Shown: positions 13,330-25,231 of the stretch, piece by piece | Layout: each line of letters begins with the position of its first letter | Position numbering within the stretch: the stretch's first letter is position 1 | Origin: Sisyra terminalis | Taxonomy: Eukaryota; Arthropoda; Insecta; Neuroptera; Sisyridae | Assembly (NCBI GenBank): GCA_958496175.1 | Contig: OY292279.1 | Location: 22,940,001 to 23,004,000, forward strand | Direction: 5' to 3' | Length of the DNA: 64,000 bases | Made by a program: the position numbers and the translations under genes | Notes under the pieces: generated by a model | Told to the model about the DNA's origin: nothing | Seen by the model: the letters and a program-made list of their open reading frames with translations, nothing else | The model's database searches: none

Positions 13330-13865
13330 AAAGGACCTTTTCGGGTGAAAATAAGGTTAACCTCATTAAGAAAATCCTGATTTGTTCTACATGAGGATCG
13401 TATCGGGATGACCTTATCTGAAATAAATTGTTTTTTATTAGGTTTTCTTGATTGTATCCATGTTATGACCTTCTCAGGATTGCCTCATTGAGAAAACTAT
13501 ATTTTTGACCAGGTTATCCTGACAAGTTCTTCACTAGGATCGTATAAGGATGATCCTATTAAAAATTAAGTTATTTTCCATCGAGTTTTCCTGATTAGGC
13601 GCCCACGTACGGAAATTCTCAGGTTTGCCATACTGGAACATGGAACAAAATTACCATATTTCTTATGAGGTTATTCATACAACTTCCACTGTAGGATTGG
13701 ATCGGGATAACTATATTAAAAAAGAAGCCAATTTTTATTGGGTTTTCATGATAATATGCTCACGTAGGGAAATACTCAGGTTTGCCTTACTGGAAAAATA
13801 ATTAATTCTCATTAGATTGTACAGATGAGTTCCATCGAAGGATGGTGTCGGGATAACCTTATTTA
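13330..13865. repeat. Diverged tandem array, monomer ~142-157 bp
   Basis: A recurring block 'aggat(c/t)g(g/t)(a/t)tcgggata' begins near 13394, 13536, 13693 and 13839. Between these, each unit has 'gggttttcctgat'-like and 'ctcaggtttgcc'-like blocks in the same order. Spacings are 142, 157 and 146 bp, giving about 3.5 degenerate units. No coding potential. Confidence 0.65.
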
Positions 13866-14507
13866 AATGGTTCCCAAAACTTTAAACGCGCTTTTCTCGA
13901 AACAGTGTTTTCAAAGTCGGTGAGGAAAATTTCTCCGAAACGGCTGAACCCCGATCGGCTTTAAATTTTCACATAATCTTTTTAGATATTTGTATCAGGT
14001 AATGATCGAAGGAATAAGGTTTCTGACAGTAATTTCGATTTTTTAAGCCAGTTTAAACTGTAAATTTTCTTGAAAAAAACGATTTTTTTCTTTGGGAAGC
14101 CGCCATTTTGTAAAAAATCAAAATTTTGACTATTCCATCGATCATTACCTGTATTCGTCTATCCTAAAAAAAAATCTTTTGTTTTTTTTTATTTCAGATA
14201 ATTTGGATCAGAGATATCTTCCTCACCGCCAGACATCTTTTTGTGGAGGTCCTCTAGGAGATCTACTACAGGAACAACGGAACCGAATATTTTTGTAAAT
14301 AAATCATGAATTCTTAAAATAAATTAAATTCACTATATGCACATTTATTTTATGTATTTATTTAATAAAAAGTCTCTTCACAAAAAATTCACAAAAAAAC
14401 ACGTTTTTTCGGACTTAAAAGTGGGTATAACCCCTTAAAAAAAAATATTTTTCATCGGATTTTCCTAATCTACGTAAGGAACTTCTCTTTTCATTTAACC
14501 GATGCAT
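13866..14507. other. No gene seen
   Basis: Contains 'ctccgaaacggctgaacc' near 13932-13950, a phrase that looks repeat-like, and a 68-residue open frame at 14092-14298 with no recognisable domain. Confidence 0.35.
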
Positions 14508-15145
14508 ATTTTTGAAGTTATACTTCTTTAGGTGCAACATGAGAAGGAATAAATAAGTTTGTTATGGAAATCAATTTGGGCTGTTCTCCTCACTGAACAG
14601 TACACGATTCTATAATAAGCTATTCGAAATACAATTGCGCATATATTTAATTGGGTAAATTATTTTATTTGTAAAATATGAGTCATTCCAACTAGGCGTG
14701 ATAATAAATATTCTTTAATAAAACCAAAAGTACCTCTGAAAGGTTGAAGTTTGGTTGATTAGTTTTCCATTTTCTAGCGACTGTACGTTTAAACTTTAAC
14801 CAACTTTTTATTTTTTTAACTGTGTTAAAATAAAGAGGAAATATTTTAAGTCAATATAATAGTAACCGAATGATGGTATATATGTCGGTAAAGACGGTGA
14901 ACGAAAATTATAAACAAATACATGTGAGTGAAAATCAAATATAATATTCCAATAATATTCAATATCTCAAATTTGAATAAACTAATGTTGTTATTTCTTT
15001 CATCTATCGATTTCGTTGAAACGTGTATGAAATATGATGTTGCTAAAATTCAAGCGCTTATTTGTGTAGATCCTTATTCCCAGAAAAGAACTGGACTTTT
15101 ACATAAAAGTATAACTTCTTATGTTAGTCCATCAGTACAACAATA
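14508..15145 (+). mobile_element. Possible short Helentron-like element (family A variant)
   Basis: Begins with a T run and the sub-terminal repeat gaagttatacttcttt at 14513-14528, followed by 'aggtgcaac'. Its inverse, aaaagtataacttc, lies near 15105-15118. The interior does not resemble the 1.5-kb copies, and the expected 3' hairpin is not convincing. The 115-residue frame at 14928-15275 overlaps the end and is unrecognised. It could be a separate subfamily sharing 'aggtgca' with the site at 28985. Confidence 0.35.
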
Positions 15146-15854
15146 CTTTTTCCCAATTAAAAACAGTGATTTTTTTCATGGTTTTGAAAAATACAAGAGT
15201 TGTTTCCCTATAGTGGTTATATGGTTATACAGTGGTACAGAAATACTAACATATTTGAACAATGTATTGAACTAAATTAAATTTCCAAAAAAATTTAAGG
15301 TACAAATGTAAAGCCGTTATAATTATGTTATTAGTTCTAATGAGCCAATGAGTATATTTCCAGTTAGTTTATCTACCAAATCACCAAATAATTTCCCAGT
15401 TAAAATTCTAGTTGTAATTTAAAATAAATATATTTGATCTTTGAGGATCATTAATTGTTAATTGGTTATTGGCTCAATATTTGTACTAATAATGCTCTTC
15501 ATATTTAATATCTCATTTTCTATAACAATGCTCCAATTATTTGCCAATAGAGTTATTTTAATACGATAGGCTAGTTATAATTTAATTTGTTAAACGAACA
15601 TATGAAAGGAAATTCATTCTAATGGAACTTTTAAACTTTCATTGCAAGTGCAACTGAAATAATTAGAACAACGCTACTTTTAATTTTGCTTCACGTTTTA
15701 TTTTTGTAACATTAGAAATTATATTTAGATTTTTTTTTTTTGGTAACTTAAAATATTTGAAATGTTGATGTTTTTAATGTACCATCCATTACATAAATCG
15801 CATTATCCATATAAATTTGTAAATTCTGGGTTTTTGGCAAAATACGCTTAAATA
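15146..15854. other. No gene seen
   Basis: AT-rich. I see nothing beyond the tail of the open frame ending at 15275. Confidence 0.45.
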
Positions 15855-16136
15855 TGATTAACGACACGAGTGGATGAAGAGTTTTTAGTTTTTAGAAGAA
15901 GAGTCAGAGTTTTGAATAAATGATGATTATAGTCTTTTATTTTATATTTCTTTATAAATTAAAATATTATAACTCCTTCTTTAAGTAGCTTATCTCAACT
16001 TGTGCTGAAAATATTGGATTTTTGGTCACTTTATGTGTTAAATGAGTTCATAAAATCTTCATTCAAGAATAAAAAGACAAACATTTTTTCAAAAAACATA
16101 ACATAACACCTTCGTCTACCCGTGTCGTCAATTATT
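15855..16136. mobile_element. Small TIR (MITE-like) element
   Basis: About 280 bp between inverted ends. The left end reads 'ttaacgacacgagtggatga' at 15858-15877. The right end at about 16110-16132, read in reverse complement, gives 'ttgacgacacgggtagacga'. The two agree at most positions over about 20-25 bases. The interior is AT-rich and non-coding. I could not define a target-site duplication, so the superfamily is open. Confidence 0.55.
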
Positions 16137-17153
16137 ACTTATCTATAACTTTTAACTACATTATCCATTATCGAAAAACTAAAATCAAAAGTACACAGAA
16201 TCAAAATCCCAATAGTTTTGATTTATTAGTTCTTTTTAATAATATTATGCCGTTAAATCGTGCCACCAAACATTTCAGGAACTCCCCATTTTATTACATT
16301 GAATGATGGACTCTTAAAATTTCTATGATTAAAAGGGTAATATTGTAGGAACAGATGATTTTTGTCATAAAACATCCTTTTTTGTAAACAAAATTACTTA
16401 ATGAGTCTTTTCAATCCGTGTTCGATCAAAAAAAACGACTGGCAAGAAGATACAAACTGAAATATGCTGGAATTGTATATTTTACCAATCTAAAACAAAG
16501 GAATAGGTGCTGAAATTAAAGAAACAATCCCTAAAAGCAAGTATTGATTAAATTTGAAACAGATTAAAGTTTAAGGCCAAACAAAAATCTTTTCCATCCG
16601 CATTTATATGCAAAAAGACATCATTTTTAAAGATATGTAGTATTTCACTAGATAGATGCTGATCCCTTTAGAAAAGCAGATCCAAGTATATTCATCGATT
16701 CAGAACCAGCTATAGGTGTGTTATGTACATATAACTTAGCTTCATAACTGAGTAGACTCAAGTTTAAGAAATTAAAATATAGAGTTGCTTCAAAATTTTC
16801 ATTAAAGAAAGGATCTAACAATTTAAGATTAAGGAATCCTTGAAGAAACACAGAAACAGGTTTCTTGAATTAGGAAAAATTAAAATCAGGATGTTTAAAA
16901 GTCTGATAATCAGGATTGAGTTACTTCAGGATACATCTCTACGCTATGAGGAGAAATACTAAGGTAATTAAATACACGAAAAAAAGGTGATGATGAATAG
17001 GAGTCTGACTTTCATGCTCTATAAATTTGAGTGTTGATTTCTAGCTAAATGGTGGCTTAATTCTTGGGAACCATCTTGATTTGAGTTCAAAATGTATTAT
17101 GTTAAGAAGACCGGAAAATAATATCGTTCTGAACCTATAAATCACGAAGTATA
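16137..17153. other. No gene seen
   Basis: AT-rich. A 67-residue minus-strand open frame at 16648-16851 is unrecognised. Confidence 0.45.
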
Positions 17154-17579
17154 GGTACAAGGAGTCCGAACGAAATGTTAAAAATATGGCTTCAATTTGA
17201 GATTCAGCGCTATTCTTCAAGAAGCATGCGTTTAAATCATTACGGGGGAATTATTGTGGCAACTGGTAATTGTGAATTTCAATTTTCTGCACGATGAAAA
17301 ATGTGTCAAGATGTGGCGCCGCCACAAGAAAGTTAGGTGTACAAACTTATGTTACCTTAGTTACCTTAAGTAAAGTACATCCTTTTAGATTAAGTTAGTA
17401 TTGCAAACCCACTATTGACACATTGCTCATCATGCATCGTAAGATTAAAATTCCTTCTTAAGTCCATAGGTACGTTCTGAATATTTGCGTTGCTAGCGAC
17501 AAAAACAACTTTAATCTGAGTGTGCTGTTATCAACATGAATATTGTGAAAATTTTTATACCGTTCGAACACCTTGTACC
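17154..17579. mobile_element. Foldback element, complete (family D)
   Basis: 426 bp. The left terminus reads 'ggtacaaggagtccgaacg' at 17154-17172. The right terminus at 17561-17579 is its inverse with one internal change. Inside is a GC-rich palindrome 'tgtggcgccgccaca' near 17320, shared with the copies at 60919 and 62220. An arm segment, 'gctagcgacaaaaac' on the right, is mirrored in the 60919 copy. No coding capacity. Confidence 0.7.
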
Positions 17580-19778
17580 AAAAAATCGTGCTATAGATAT
17601 TCAATTGACATTATTGGCTTGTCTTATTTCAAAATCTTACTTTGGGATGTCTTAAAGAATATATGGACTATCAATATCTTACTTTGAGACATTTGGGATT
17701 ATGTATTGGTTAGTCAAATTCCCAAAGGAATACAAATTCGATATTCTTTGCCATTCAAGTTTTGCAGGATAGTAATGCAAAATTGCAATCAAAAACATTT
17801 CCAAATTTATTCAAGTGTACTCGATATTCAAAATGAATTGATTCCAATTGATGCCGAATGAATTTCTTCAAGATAAAATTCGATAATTTGGAGTTCTCCA
17901 ACTCGTACCAATCAAGAATCACAAACCCTTTAAACAATAAGATACCGACAAATATTATAAGTGGTATCAAATGCATTTCATACTATTGAAGAGCTGTCAC
18001 ACAATCCTAATCAATCTTAGTCGACCATCCAAGAACCCAAAACTGTTCAAAAACTCTCAGCAGAGAAAACTTTGTTTTGTAAAACATAATGTTAGATTCC
18101 TATGCCCAAGAAAAACCCATAAATTAAGAATGACTAATGTTGTTATACTCCCCATAATTGCCCAAAGCTGTTTCATCGAATTTTTGTTTATTTTAGAGGG
18201 CTAAAAAAAATTCTAAGTGGAAAAAAACGTAAGTTAAAATTTTGTTGAAAATGTGATTTTAAGATATTTTTTTTGTTATCAATTAATTGTTTCTAACTAA
18301 GCATTACAAATTTAAGCGTTAGATACCAGAAGATTGGTATAAAACTTTTTCAGAATTTTTTGATCAAACTTTATGTCAAAAACACTCAAAATATTACTCT
18401 TTGAACCCCATACTTTATATGCACATAATCGATTGAAATTTGTATTGATTTCTATATTCTAGGAATAACGCTAGGTCCTAATTGGCTTTTTGGCACGCAG
18501 TAAAGAAGGAATCAAAAGAGAGGTTCTTAAAAATTAGAGTTACAAAAAAGCACACATTAATGTGCATATTACAATTTGAATCCGTATGGAGCACAACTGT
18601 TACCACTTGCATATAACTTATAATAAAATTTACCAGTTTTCTTCACATAAACAATATTATATGTCCTACCAATGTAAAATAAACCGGACAATCTAATATT
18701 TTCTAAAAAAAATCAATGTAAGAAACTTTCGAAAGTAAAGTGAAATTTTCCATTGAGTTAATGTTTTCTTTTGAATCAATGTTTAAAATAGAACAACGTG
18801 TTAAAGTTGGTTGCACAAGAAGCTTTTGATAGAAAAAGACTCACATTGAGGTTTAATATTTTTCTTCATTCTTTAATCGATACATACAATTTACTTTTTC
18901 TCTTACGTGAAAGTATGTATTGAAAAATTATTATCCGTATATAAGAGAAAAATATTTGAAAAAATATATAGTTACAATAATTTAATAAATCAAAAGTTTA
19001 AACTTTAACTTAAACGGGAAAAAAGCGTTCCAAAGGTGAAGTCACAACTTGAAAATAGCGACAATAACATTATTAATGTAATTCTGCTAATTAACTTTGC
19101 GCTAAATATTCACAGTTTTAATTATAATCCTTATAATCTTGAAAAGCTTTGCGTAGTTTTAAACTCTTTAACTCTTAGTTGTTCAACTTGTTAGAATGTT
19201 TTCAAAAGGATCAAACAATAAAAGCTCAAAGTAAAGACAAGAGAACATAGTTGTTAAAAATGTTAGATTTAAAGAAATCATGTCTTAATCGTACAAAATA
19301 AGAAGTATAACAAGAATTTAACTTTGAGCTTAATTAGTAACAAGTTCACTGGCTTGATTAACTAACTATTATTGATGATTTAGTTAGGTACATAATGCCC
19401 AACAATACGATTAGATGTAGTGACCAGTGATATCATCCAATAGATTAGTTTCAAATGATAAAACATAAATATGAGATATTATTCATTGTTCCGTGTATAA
19501 TGTGTCAGTGGAGTAATTTTCAATTTACAAAAAAGGAACAAATGACATACGAAAGAATTTGATTTCACCTTTAATAAAAAACCATAAAATTTTAAATTAA
19601 TTTTTGTGTTATAAATATTTACGCGTATTTTAGACAAATTAAAAATAACCATGGTATTATGTTTGGTTAAAAAAAATCTTTTTTTAGAAAGTAGGAGAAA
19701 TATCATTAAAGATTTATAAGTACTTATCTCCAAACAATGGCATAAAAAGATATATATAATTTTATTATTTTTTTTTAA
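17580..19778. other. No gene seen
   Basis: AT-rich and non-coding by eye. The 144-residue minus-strand frame at 19479-19913 overlaps the LINE and is antisense shadow plus low-complexity sequence. Confidence 0.5.
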
Positions 19779-21287
19779 CCTATTCGTGATCCATCGGGCG
19801 GTTGGCTTATTACAAATTATGAAAAGACAGAAGCTTTTGCCACACATTTGGAGAAGATATTTACACCAAACGATGCTATGGATTCGACCTTTGTTCCAAT
19901 CTCTTAAGCACAAAACAGAAGTATGTGTTCGCGCCTAAAATTCAAACTGCCATCACTGCTCAAAAAGGTCAATGATTTACAAATTAATAAGGCTCCAGGG
20001 TACGATTTACTGTCGAGCAAAATGATTAAGGAACTGCCAATAGAAGGCCTACGGGCAGTCCTTTTTATTTTTAACGCCATCCTGAGGCTAGGCCACTATC
20101 CAGTAGTTTGGAAGGAGGCAAAAGTAACCATGATACCGAAACCCGGAAAGAATGTTACGAACATTGATTCCTATCGGCCAATCAGTCTGCTGCCTGTTCT
20201 TTCCAAGTTCTTGGAAAGACTCATTTTAGACATGATTGATCCAATTTTAACAGAGAAAAACATAATACCGAGTCACCAGTTTGGATTTAGAGCGCAGCAC
20301 AGTACTATCGAGCAAGTGCATCGCATCACCAACTATATTAGTAATGAACTGGAGAAAAAAAAATATTGTGCAGGATTGTTTTTAGATGTTTCTCAGGCAT
20401 TTGATCGTGTCTGGCATCAGGGTCTGTTGTATAAATTAGTAAACATGTTTCCCACCCAATTATTCAATCTTTTGGAGAGCTATCTAACGGATAGAAAGTT
20501 CTATGTTCAATGGAGGGATGAATCGAGTTCCAAACACAAAATAGCTGCGGGGGTTCCACAGGGCAGTGTTCTTGGACCAACGTTTTATATAGTTTACACG
20601 GCGGATATTCCATTGGAGAAAAATATATTGACGGCAACATTTGCGGATGACACTGCGATCCTGTATTCAGGTCCAAGCCCACACATTACTACAAGGGAGC
20701 TGCAAGCTCACATGAATAAAATAAATGAATGGGCAAAACGATGGAGAATCAGGCTAAACGAGACTAAAACTATATTGGTTACGTTTACTCTGAGGAAGAA
20801 CTCTTGGGGACCCATTAAAATAAACGAGCACTGTATCTCAAATGATGTCTCCGTGAGATATCTAGGTTTTCACCTGGATCTACGCCTCAACTAGAAAACC
20901 CACATTAACAAGAAGGTTGCTCAAACTACAGCACTGCACCGTAGGATCGCCTGGATGACAGGCAAAAAGTCTCCGTTAAGTCTGTCATCCAAGGTAATGC
21001 TGTACAAGGCAGTGCTCAGACCAACATGGGCATATGGGGTCCAACTCTGGAACGTGGCAAAGCCCAGCAACATTGAAATGATCAGAAGATGCCAAAGTAA
21101 AATCCTTCGGTCATTTCTTGGAGCTGATCGATATATCAGGAATGACATCATTCAGCGGGACTTAAACGTTGATGATGTCATTCAATTCATTAAGGAGCTC
21201 ACAATTCGATACGTAAAAAGGGTGGAAGAACACCCAAACAAGTTGGCCTTGGGAACACTTAATGAACCCCCCCTCACAAGAGACTAA
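19779..21287 (+). pseudogene. Jockey-like reverse transcriptase, truncated, two in-frame stops
   Basis: One frame from PIRDPSGGW (19779) to 21287, interrupted by TAA at 19905 and TAG at 20892. Counting from the ATG at 19923, conserved RT motifs are NKAPGYD (residue ~23), YRPISLLP, FGFRAQHSTIEQ, LDVSQAFDRVW (catalytic Asp at 155), GVPQGSVLGP (210) and FADDTAIL (catalytic pair at 242-243). After the TAG the frame continues with the Jockey-clade C-terminal region (AYGVQLWNVAKPSNIEMIRRC, then IRNDIIQRDLNVDDV). It would copy element RNA into DNA at nicked target sites. The APE endonuclease upstream is missing and the stops make it inactive. The relative intactness of the RT suggests a fairly recent insertion. 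Confidence 0.9.
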
Positions 21288-21551
21288 AAAGAAGGCACAT
21301 TAATGTTTCCTTGTAATTTTAAGAATGTTATTCAATTTTTATCAAGCCGTTGTATGGTTTTCGATTTTATGTCTTGTTTATTTTTTTTTCTTGTATATAG
21401 TTGTTAAGATCTTTGCCACCATTGTTCCCTCATGACGATGGTCAGAGGAATGTAAATATTTTCTAATTTTGTAAAGTCAGACTAAGGTAGGCTAGGGACC
21501 CTACGGGTTCAATTCCTACCAAATAAATTAAAAAGTTAAAAAAAAAATAAA
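19779..21551 (+). mobile_element. 5'-truncated Jockey-clade LINE
   Basis: Starts inside the reverse transcriptase ORF immediately after a T run. It continues through the RT C-terminal region, then a ~260-bp 3' UTR ('ggtcagaggaatgtaaat' near 21441, 'caattcctaccaaataaa' near 21510), and ends in an A-rich tail near 21535-21551. The 5' truncation and A-rich tail are typical of LINE insertion by target-primed reverse transcription. No clear target-site duplication. It has no ORF1 and no endonuclease domain. Confidence 0.85.
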
Positions 21552-21874
21552 GTAAAAATAAGACACTTTCGGTTTTGATTAAAAATTAAGAAAAATAGCT
21601 AAATAAGACTATTTTAGAAAGTTAATCAATCGATTTTCAAATGTACTATGTTTCGTCAGCTACTTGTCCACTAGGCATTTGTGAGCTGCATATACTGTAC
21701 CTATTCCTGAAGTAAAGTAATTTCTTTCAGCCATAATCTGGAACATGTCCATCATTTTCCAGTTACAAAAGAAATATTTTTTTATATTTTTATCCCTATG
21801 CTAAGTAGTTTAATCTTAAATATTTTGCCTATTTGATATTTGGTTTGCACGTTTGTATGCATTGTTTGTATGCC
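21552..21874. other. No gene seen
   Basis: Short AT-rich spacer between the LINE tail and an LTR fragment. Confidence 0.5.
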
Positions 21875-22225
21875 ATTTTACTTTAATTTATCTTGACGGG
21901 TTCGTTTGGATTTGTGTTTCAGGGTAGATAACAATAGTACTATTTATTTAATTACATAAACGTTTATTATTTCTCACTACACACACTTATTTAGTTATTT
22001 TAAAACAATTGCTATAACGGTTGTCGCGATTTATCACTGTAACTCGTAACTCATTACTGTTGATTGACGACGGTTAATCGCCTTTTAGATACCAATTTGC
22101 CCTTTCTGGAATCTTCGAGATAAATCTCGATCGATCTCTCGTTTTCCATTTCTTGTTATTCCAAATTAGAATCTCTCGGAGAAAGTTCCGAAACGTCTCT
22201 CGTCTACTTCGACCCTCATGGTTAG
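21875..22225 (-). mobile_element. LTR fragment (family G), reverse orientation
   Basis: Read on the minus strand, the right part aligns with the LTR at 36828-37241. Shared elements in order are 'aataataaacg', 'ttaaataaatag', 'gaaac', 'aacgaacccgtc' and 'taaattaaa'. The same blocks recur at 54118-54440. The 'aataaa' hexamers fit an LTR polyadenylation signal. The 5' part (toward 22225) is CG-richer ('cgagagatcgatcgag') and diverged from the others. No adjacent internal coding region, so it is a solo or fragmentary LTR. Confidence 0.55.
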
Positions 22226-22743
22226 AACTTTAAATATGTAGTGAACAACAATATGAATATTTCGTAAATTTCAAACAGAAGTTAATTTGAATCTGGAAAT
22301 AACCAGAGCTGTTAAAGATACCTTGAGAAAGTATCTAGGTACTATACTAGATAAGTTACTCTTTTAAAAAGTATCTGAAGTATCTCTAGGTACCTAGTTA
22401 CTCTTAAAAAAAGGAACTTAAATACTTATTTTAAATTTATTTTATGTATTTATAAAGTTATTTTGTGTATTATGTATGCACAAAGTCTTATTATATGTTG
22501 GGCTAAGCTCTTTGGTAATCAGATATTATATTTCTTATCTTTATTAATCTTGGAAAAACAAAAATATGTTTGTCAAATTCCCTGCAAATACAGCCCATTT
22601 TATAACGAGAGAAGATTGATATAAGAGGTAAATTGAATCTTATAGAAAATACAAATTAAATTCAGAAACTACTTTTTCAGTATCTCAGTAACAAAGTTAT
22701 TTTTCGGTATCAAAGAGATTTTCTAGGCTACAAAATACAGTTC
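22226..22743. other. No gene seen
   Basis: Holds short local repetition of 'aagtatct' and 'ctaggtac' near 22325-22415 and otherwise nothing recognisable. Confidence 0.45.
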
Positions 22744-22945
22744 CTTTTAAAAACGGAGCGATCCAATACTACTTGATGACCACGTAGGTTGATTGCTTGG
22801 CAATCAAAATATGTTAGTTTGTTCATTTGTTTGTTTGTTTCATTTAAAATTCATTTGTTTGCACTTTTGTTCAAATTTATGTTTATATCTAATTTTTATA
22901 TATAATTTATATCAAATTTTATTGTCTAACTGTTATAGTATGTAA
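22744..22945. repeat. Half of a foldback element (family B)
   Basis: Matches the right arm of the 47455-47955 foldback: 'ggagcgatccaa', 'ctacttgatgaccac', the hairpin 'gattgcttggcaatc', then 'gttcaaatttatgttta'. The left arm is missing. The GAAA box of the hammerhead-like motif reads CAAAA here, so this copy is broken. A (ttg/tttg) run lies at about 22815-22860. Confidence 0.55.
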
Positions 22946-24172
22946 TCAGAATAGAAAAGAAGAATTCAAATTCAACTCAGGTTGTTTGAGTAAAAATTTA
23001 AACAGATAAAATATTACTTTAAAATTTTAATATTTAATGAAATATTGATCTGTACATCAATGTATAAAGTATGAGCTGCTGATTTTTTTAAGAAAGTAAT
23101 TTGGTTTCTCGTCATTAAAATTCGCAGACTAATTGGTTTATTTTCGAAAGATGTTTTTGATAAAAGGAGCACAGAGTATATGAAGACGTGTGAAAACCAA
23201 AGAAAATATTTTCATTTTACTTTCAACATACTTATAAAAAGTAAACAATTTTCTTTGAAAAGCAATGACAAAAGTGAAGACAAAAAATCGACATCCAATG
23301 TAAAGTTCTTAGCAATGAAAAGGAGTGGAAAAAATGTCAATTTCGTTCTTAAAAACGATGAGGGTGTTGTAACGCCGTACTAAAAAGATCGTTCTATGAG
23401 CATTCACTTAAAAATGAAATGAAAATAAATGGAATGAGAAGTTGGTTCGGAGTTATATAAAGAACAGGGAATCGTATTTTGCGGGCAAAGAAGGGAATTG
23501 AAGAGATGGACGCTACTATCCCAAACGAATGAATGAATGAATTGAACAACTAACTTTTTTACTTTTATCCCATTCTCCCGTTCTCATTGCGCTTAATGGA
23601 TTTTATCATTTTATTTTTCACTTGAAAACGTGGGTGATTGTAACATCCGCATTTCATCTTGTACCACAAAATTCGCATTCCATCGTTTTTGAACAAGCTA
23701 CAACCGTCATAATATTGAGCTTAATATAGAGGTAGATTCTCCCCTTAGTTTCCCTGTGTTACATTCTCGTCCTAATTCACTGAACGAACAAAAAAGGACA
23801 ATGTAACTTTGATTTCAACTTTGAATTTATCACCAACTGATAAGTTAATTTTCACAAACGGATATATTGTTACTAAAATTTTCATGGAAAATGTTTTCAG
23901 CTTTTACTCACGTCTGTACACAATGAATCGAAAACTATATTGCAATCGATTCAATGCAATTGAGTGTGACGATTATGACTTTCAAAAAATTTGAATACAA
24001 TTTTTTTTTCTTTAATTGCAATCTGCTCAATGAATTTTGAATACCAATTTTAAAAAGAAATACAGATTTATTGGAATTCAGTTCCTTATGTCGGCCTTGG
24101 TATAGGGTCATTCAATAAAAATCGTCACGTAACAAAATAACCTACAGACAGGTATACACATATAAGATATGT
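22946..24172. other. No gene seen
   Basis: Contains short unrecognised open frames at 23180-23383 and 23809-23994 and a patch near 23400-23780 that is less AT-rich than its surroundings. I see no splice-flanked coding block. Confidence 0.4.
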
Positions 24173-24180
24173 GTGCAATT

Positions 24181-25170
24181 TAGGGATTGCAATATCGGAC
24201 CAAAAATATAATACCGGTATTCGGTAATTTTTAGATCTAAATTAAATTCCAGAATACCGATTTCAATACCGGTAGTTGGAATAAAAAGAAAGGAACCTCA
24301 GGTGTTTTGTTGTTTTATTTGCCTTTGCCAGTTTAATTAGATAGAGTAAATATCACAAGAAATTATTTTACATAAGTTATATCAGTATGTATTTGATCAT
24401 AAAAAAAGTAAAGAAGGAAAGAACATCTTATGTATTTAAATCAGCAAAAAGAGTAAATATCATTATTCAGTCTGTGATACTTTTACAAATTTTTGAAATG
24501 TAATTTCAAAAAAAAAAATATTGCAGCATTAAGCCTAGAATATAATTTTGTGCGAAAATTACCTGCTGTGGAAAATAGTCTTCCAGTAACGACGCTAGTT
24601 GGTGGTACTGCTACTAAGGTGCAAGATACATCTTTTTCCTAGTATTACCTCTAAATCTTTAATCGTCAAATAAAGGAACTTTTCTCCTGATAGTTTTGGA
24701 TAAAACTGATTTCTGTAATATTTTTTAGTTATCGCAATTTCTAATTTTTGTCCAAAGAACAATTCCGGTTCACTATCGACAATAGTGTCATAAACATTTT
24801 TGATAACTGTTCCGAATTCTTCCAAATGTGGCTAGAATTGTGGGAAAAAGAATTTAAGAAAATTGATTATAAGCTCAACCAAATTTAAATTGGCTAGTCT
24901 CTTTTCTTCTTTTTCATTTTTACTGTTATTATAGTTATGTGAATATTATATAATATTTTCTATTTCTATTTTAAATTCATAGTTTAATTACTGTGAAACT
25001 ACTTTGATATGTTGGCGACCCCTGAACATATATTGAGGACAATTTAAAAAAAAACTTATAAATACCGAAAAAATGGTATTTATACTTATGAATACCGGTA
25101 TCGTAAAGTTGTACAAACGACTAAAAATACCGGTATTTGGTATCCCGGCACACCGGTATTGCAACCATTA
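24181..25170 (-). mobile_element. Degraded hAT transposon with 8-bp target duplication
   Basis: The left end begins 'tagggattgcaatatcgg' at 24181. The right end, reverse complement from 25170, begins 'taatggttgcaataccgg'. Both are followed by repeated 'ataccggtat' units. Immediate flanks gtgcaatt (24173-24180) and gtgcaaat (25171-25178) match at 7 of 8 bases, the duplication size diagnostic of hAT. The interior holds only the C-terminal part of a transposase on the minus strand, so this 990-bp copy is internally deleted. Confidence 0.85.
24505..24825 (-). pseudogene. hAT transposase C-terminal (dimerisation) fragment
   Basis: Minus-strand frame from 24825 (MEEFGTVIKNVYD...) reaches LGKRCILHL near 24625. 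After a frameshift it continues from 24614 with VAVPPTSVVTGRLFSTAGN, then RTKLYSRLNAAIFFFLK. The 'PPTS..TGRLFSTAGN...KLYSRL' pattern is the hAT C-terminal dimerisation signature (typically PATSA.SERVFS.AG....R.RL). No catalytic core is visible. It sits inside the TIR-bounded element 24181-25170, which supports the assignment independently. Inactive. Confidence 0.8.
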
Positions 25171-25198
25171 GTGCAAATGACAAAAACCGAGTGCGCAG

Positions 25199-25231
25199 AG
25201 TCCTCTCTCTCTCTTTCTCTCTCTCTCTCAC
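25199..25231. repeat. (CT)n microsatellite
   Basis: Imperfect CT dinucleotide run, interrupted by a TT step, just outside the right flank of the hAT remnant. Confidence 0.9.

Noticed and set aside
14928..15275. 115-residue plus-strand open frame
   Set aside because: Unrecognised composition typical of AT-rich chance frames, and it straddles a candidate repeat terminus.
19479..19913. 144-residue minus-strand open frame
   Set aside because: Overlaps the LINE antisense at one end and low-complexity AT sequence at the other; no domain, no splice context.
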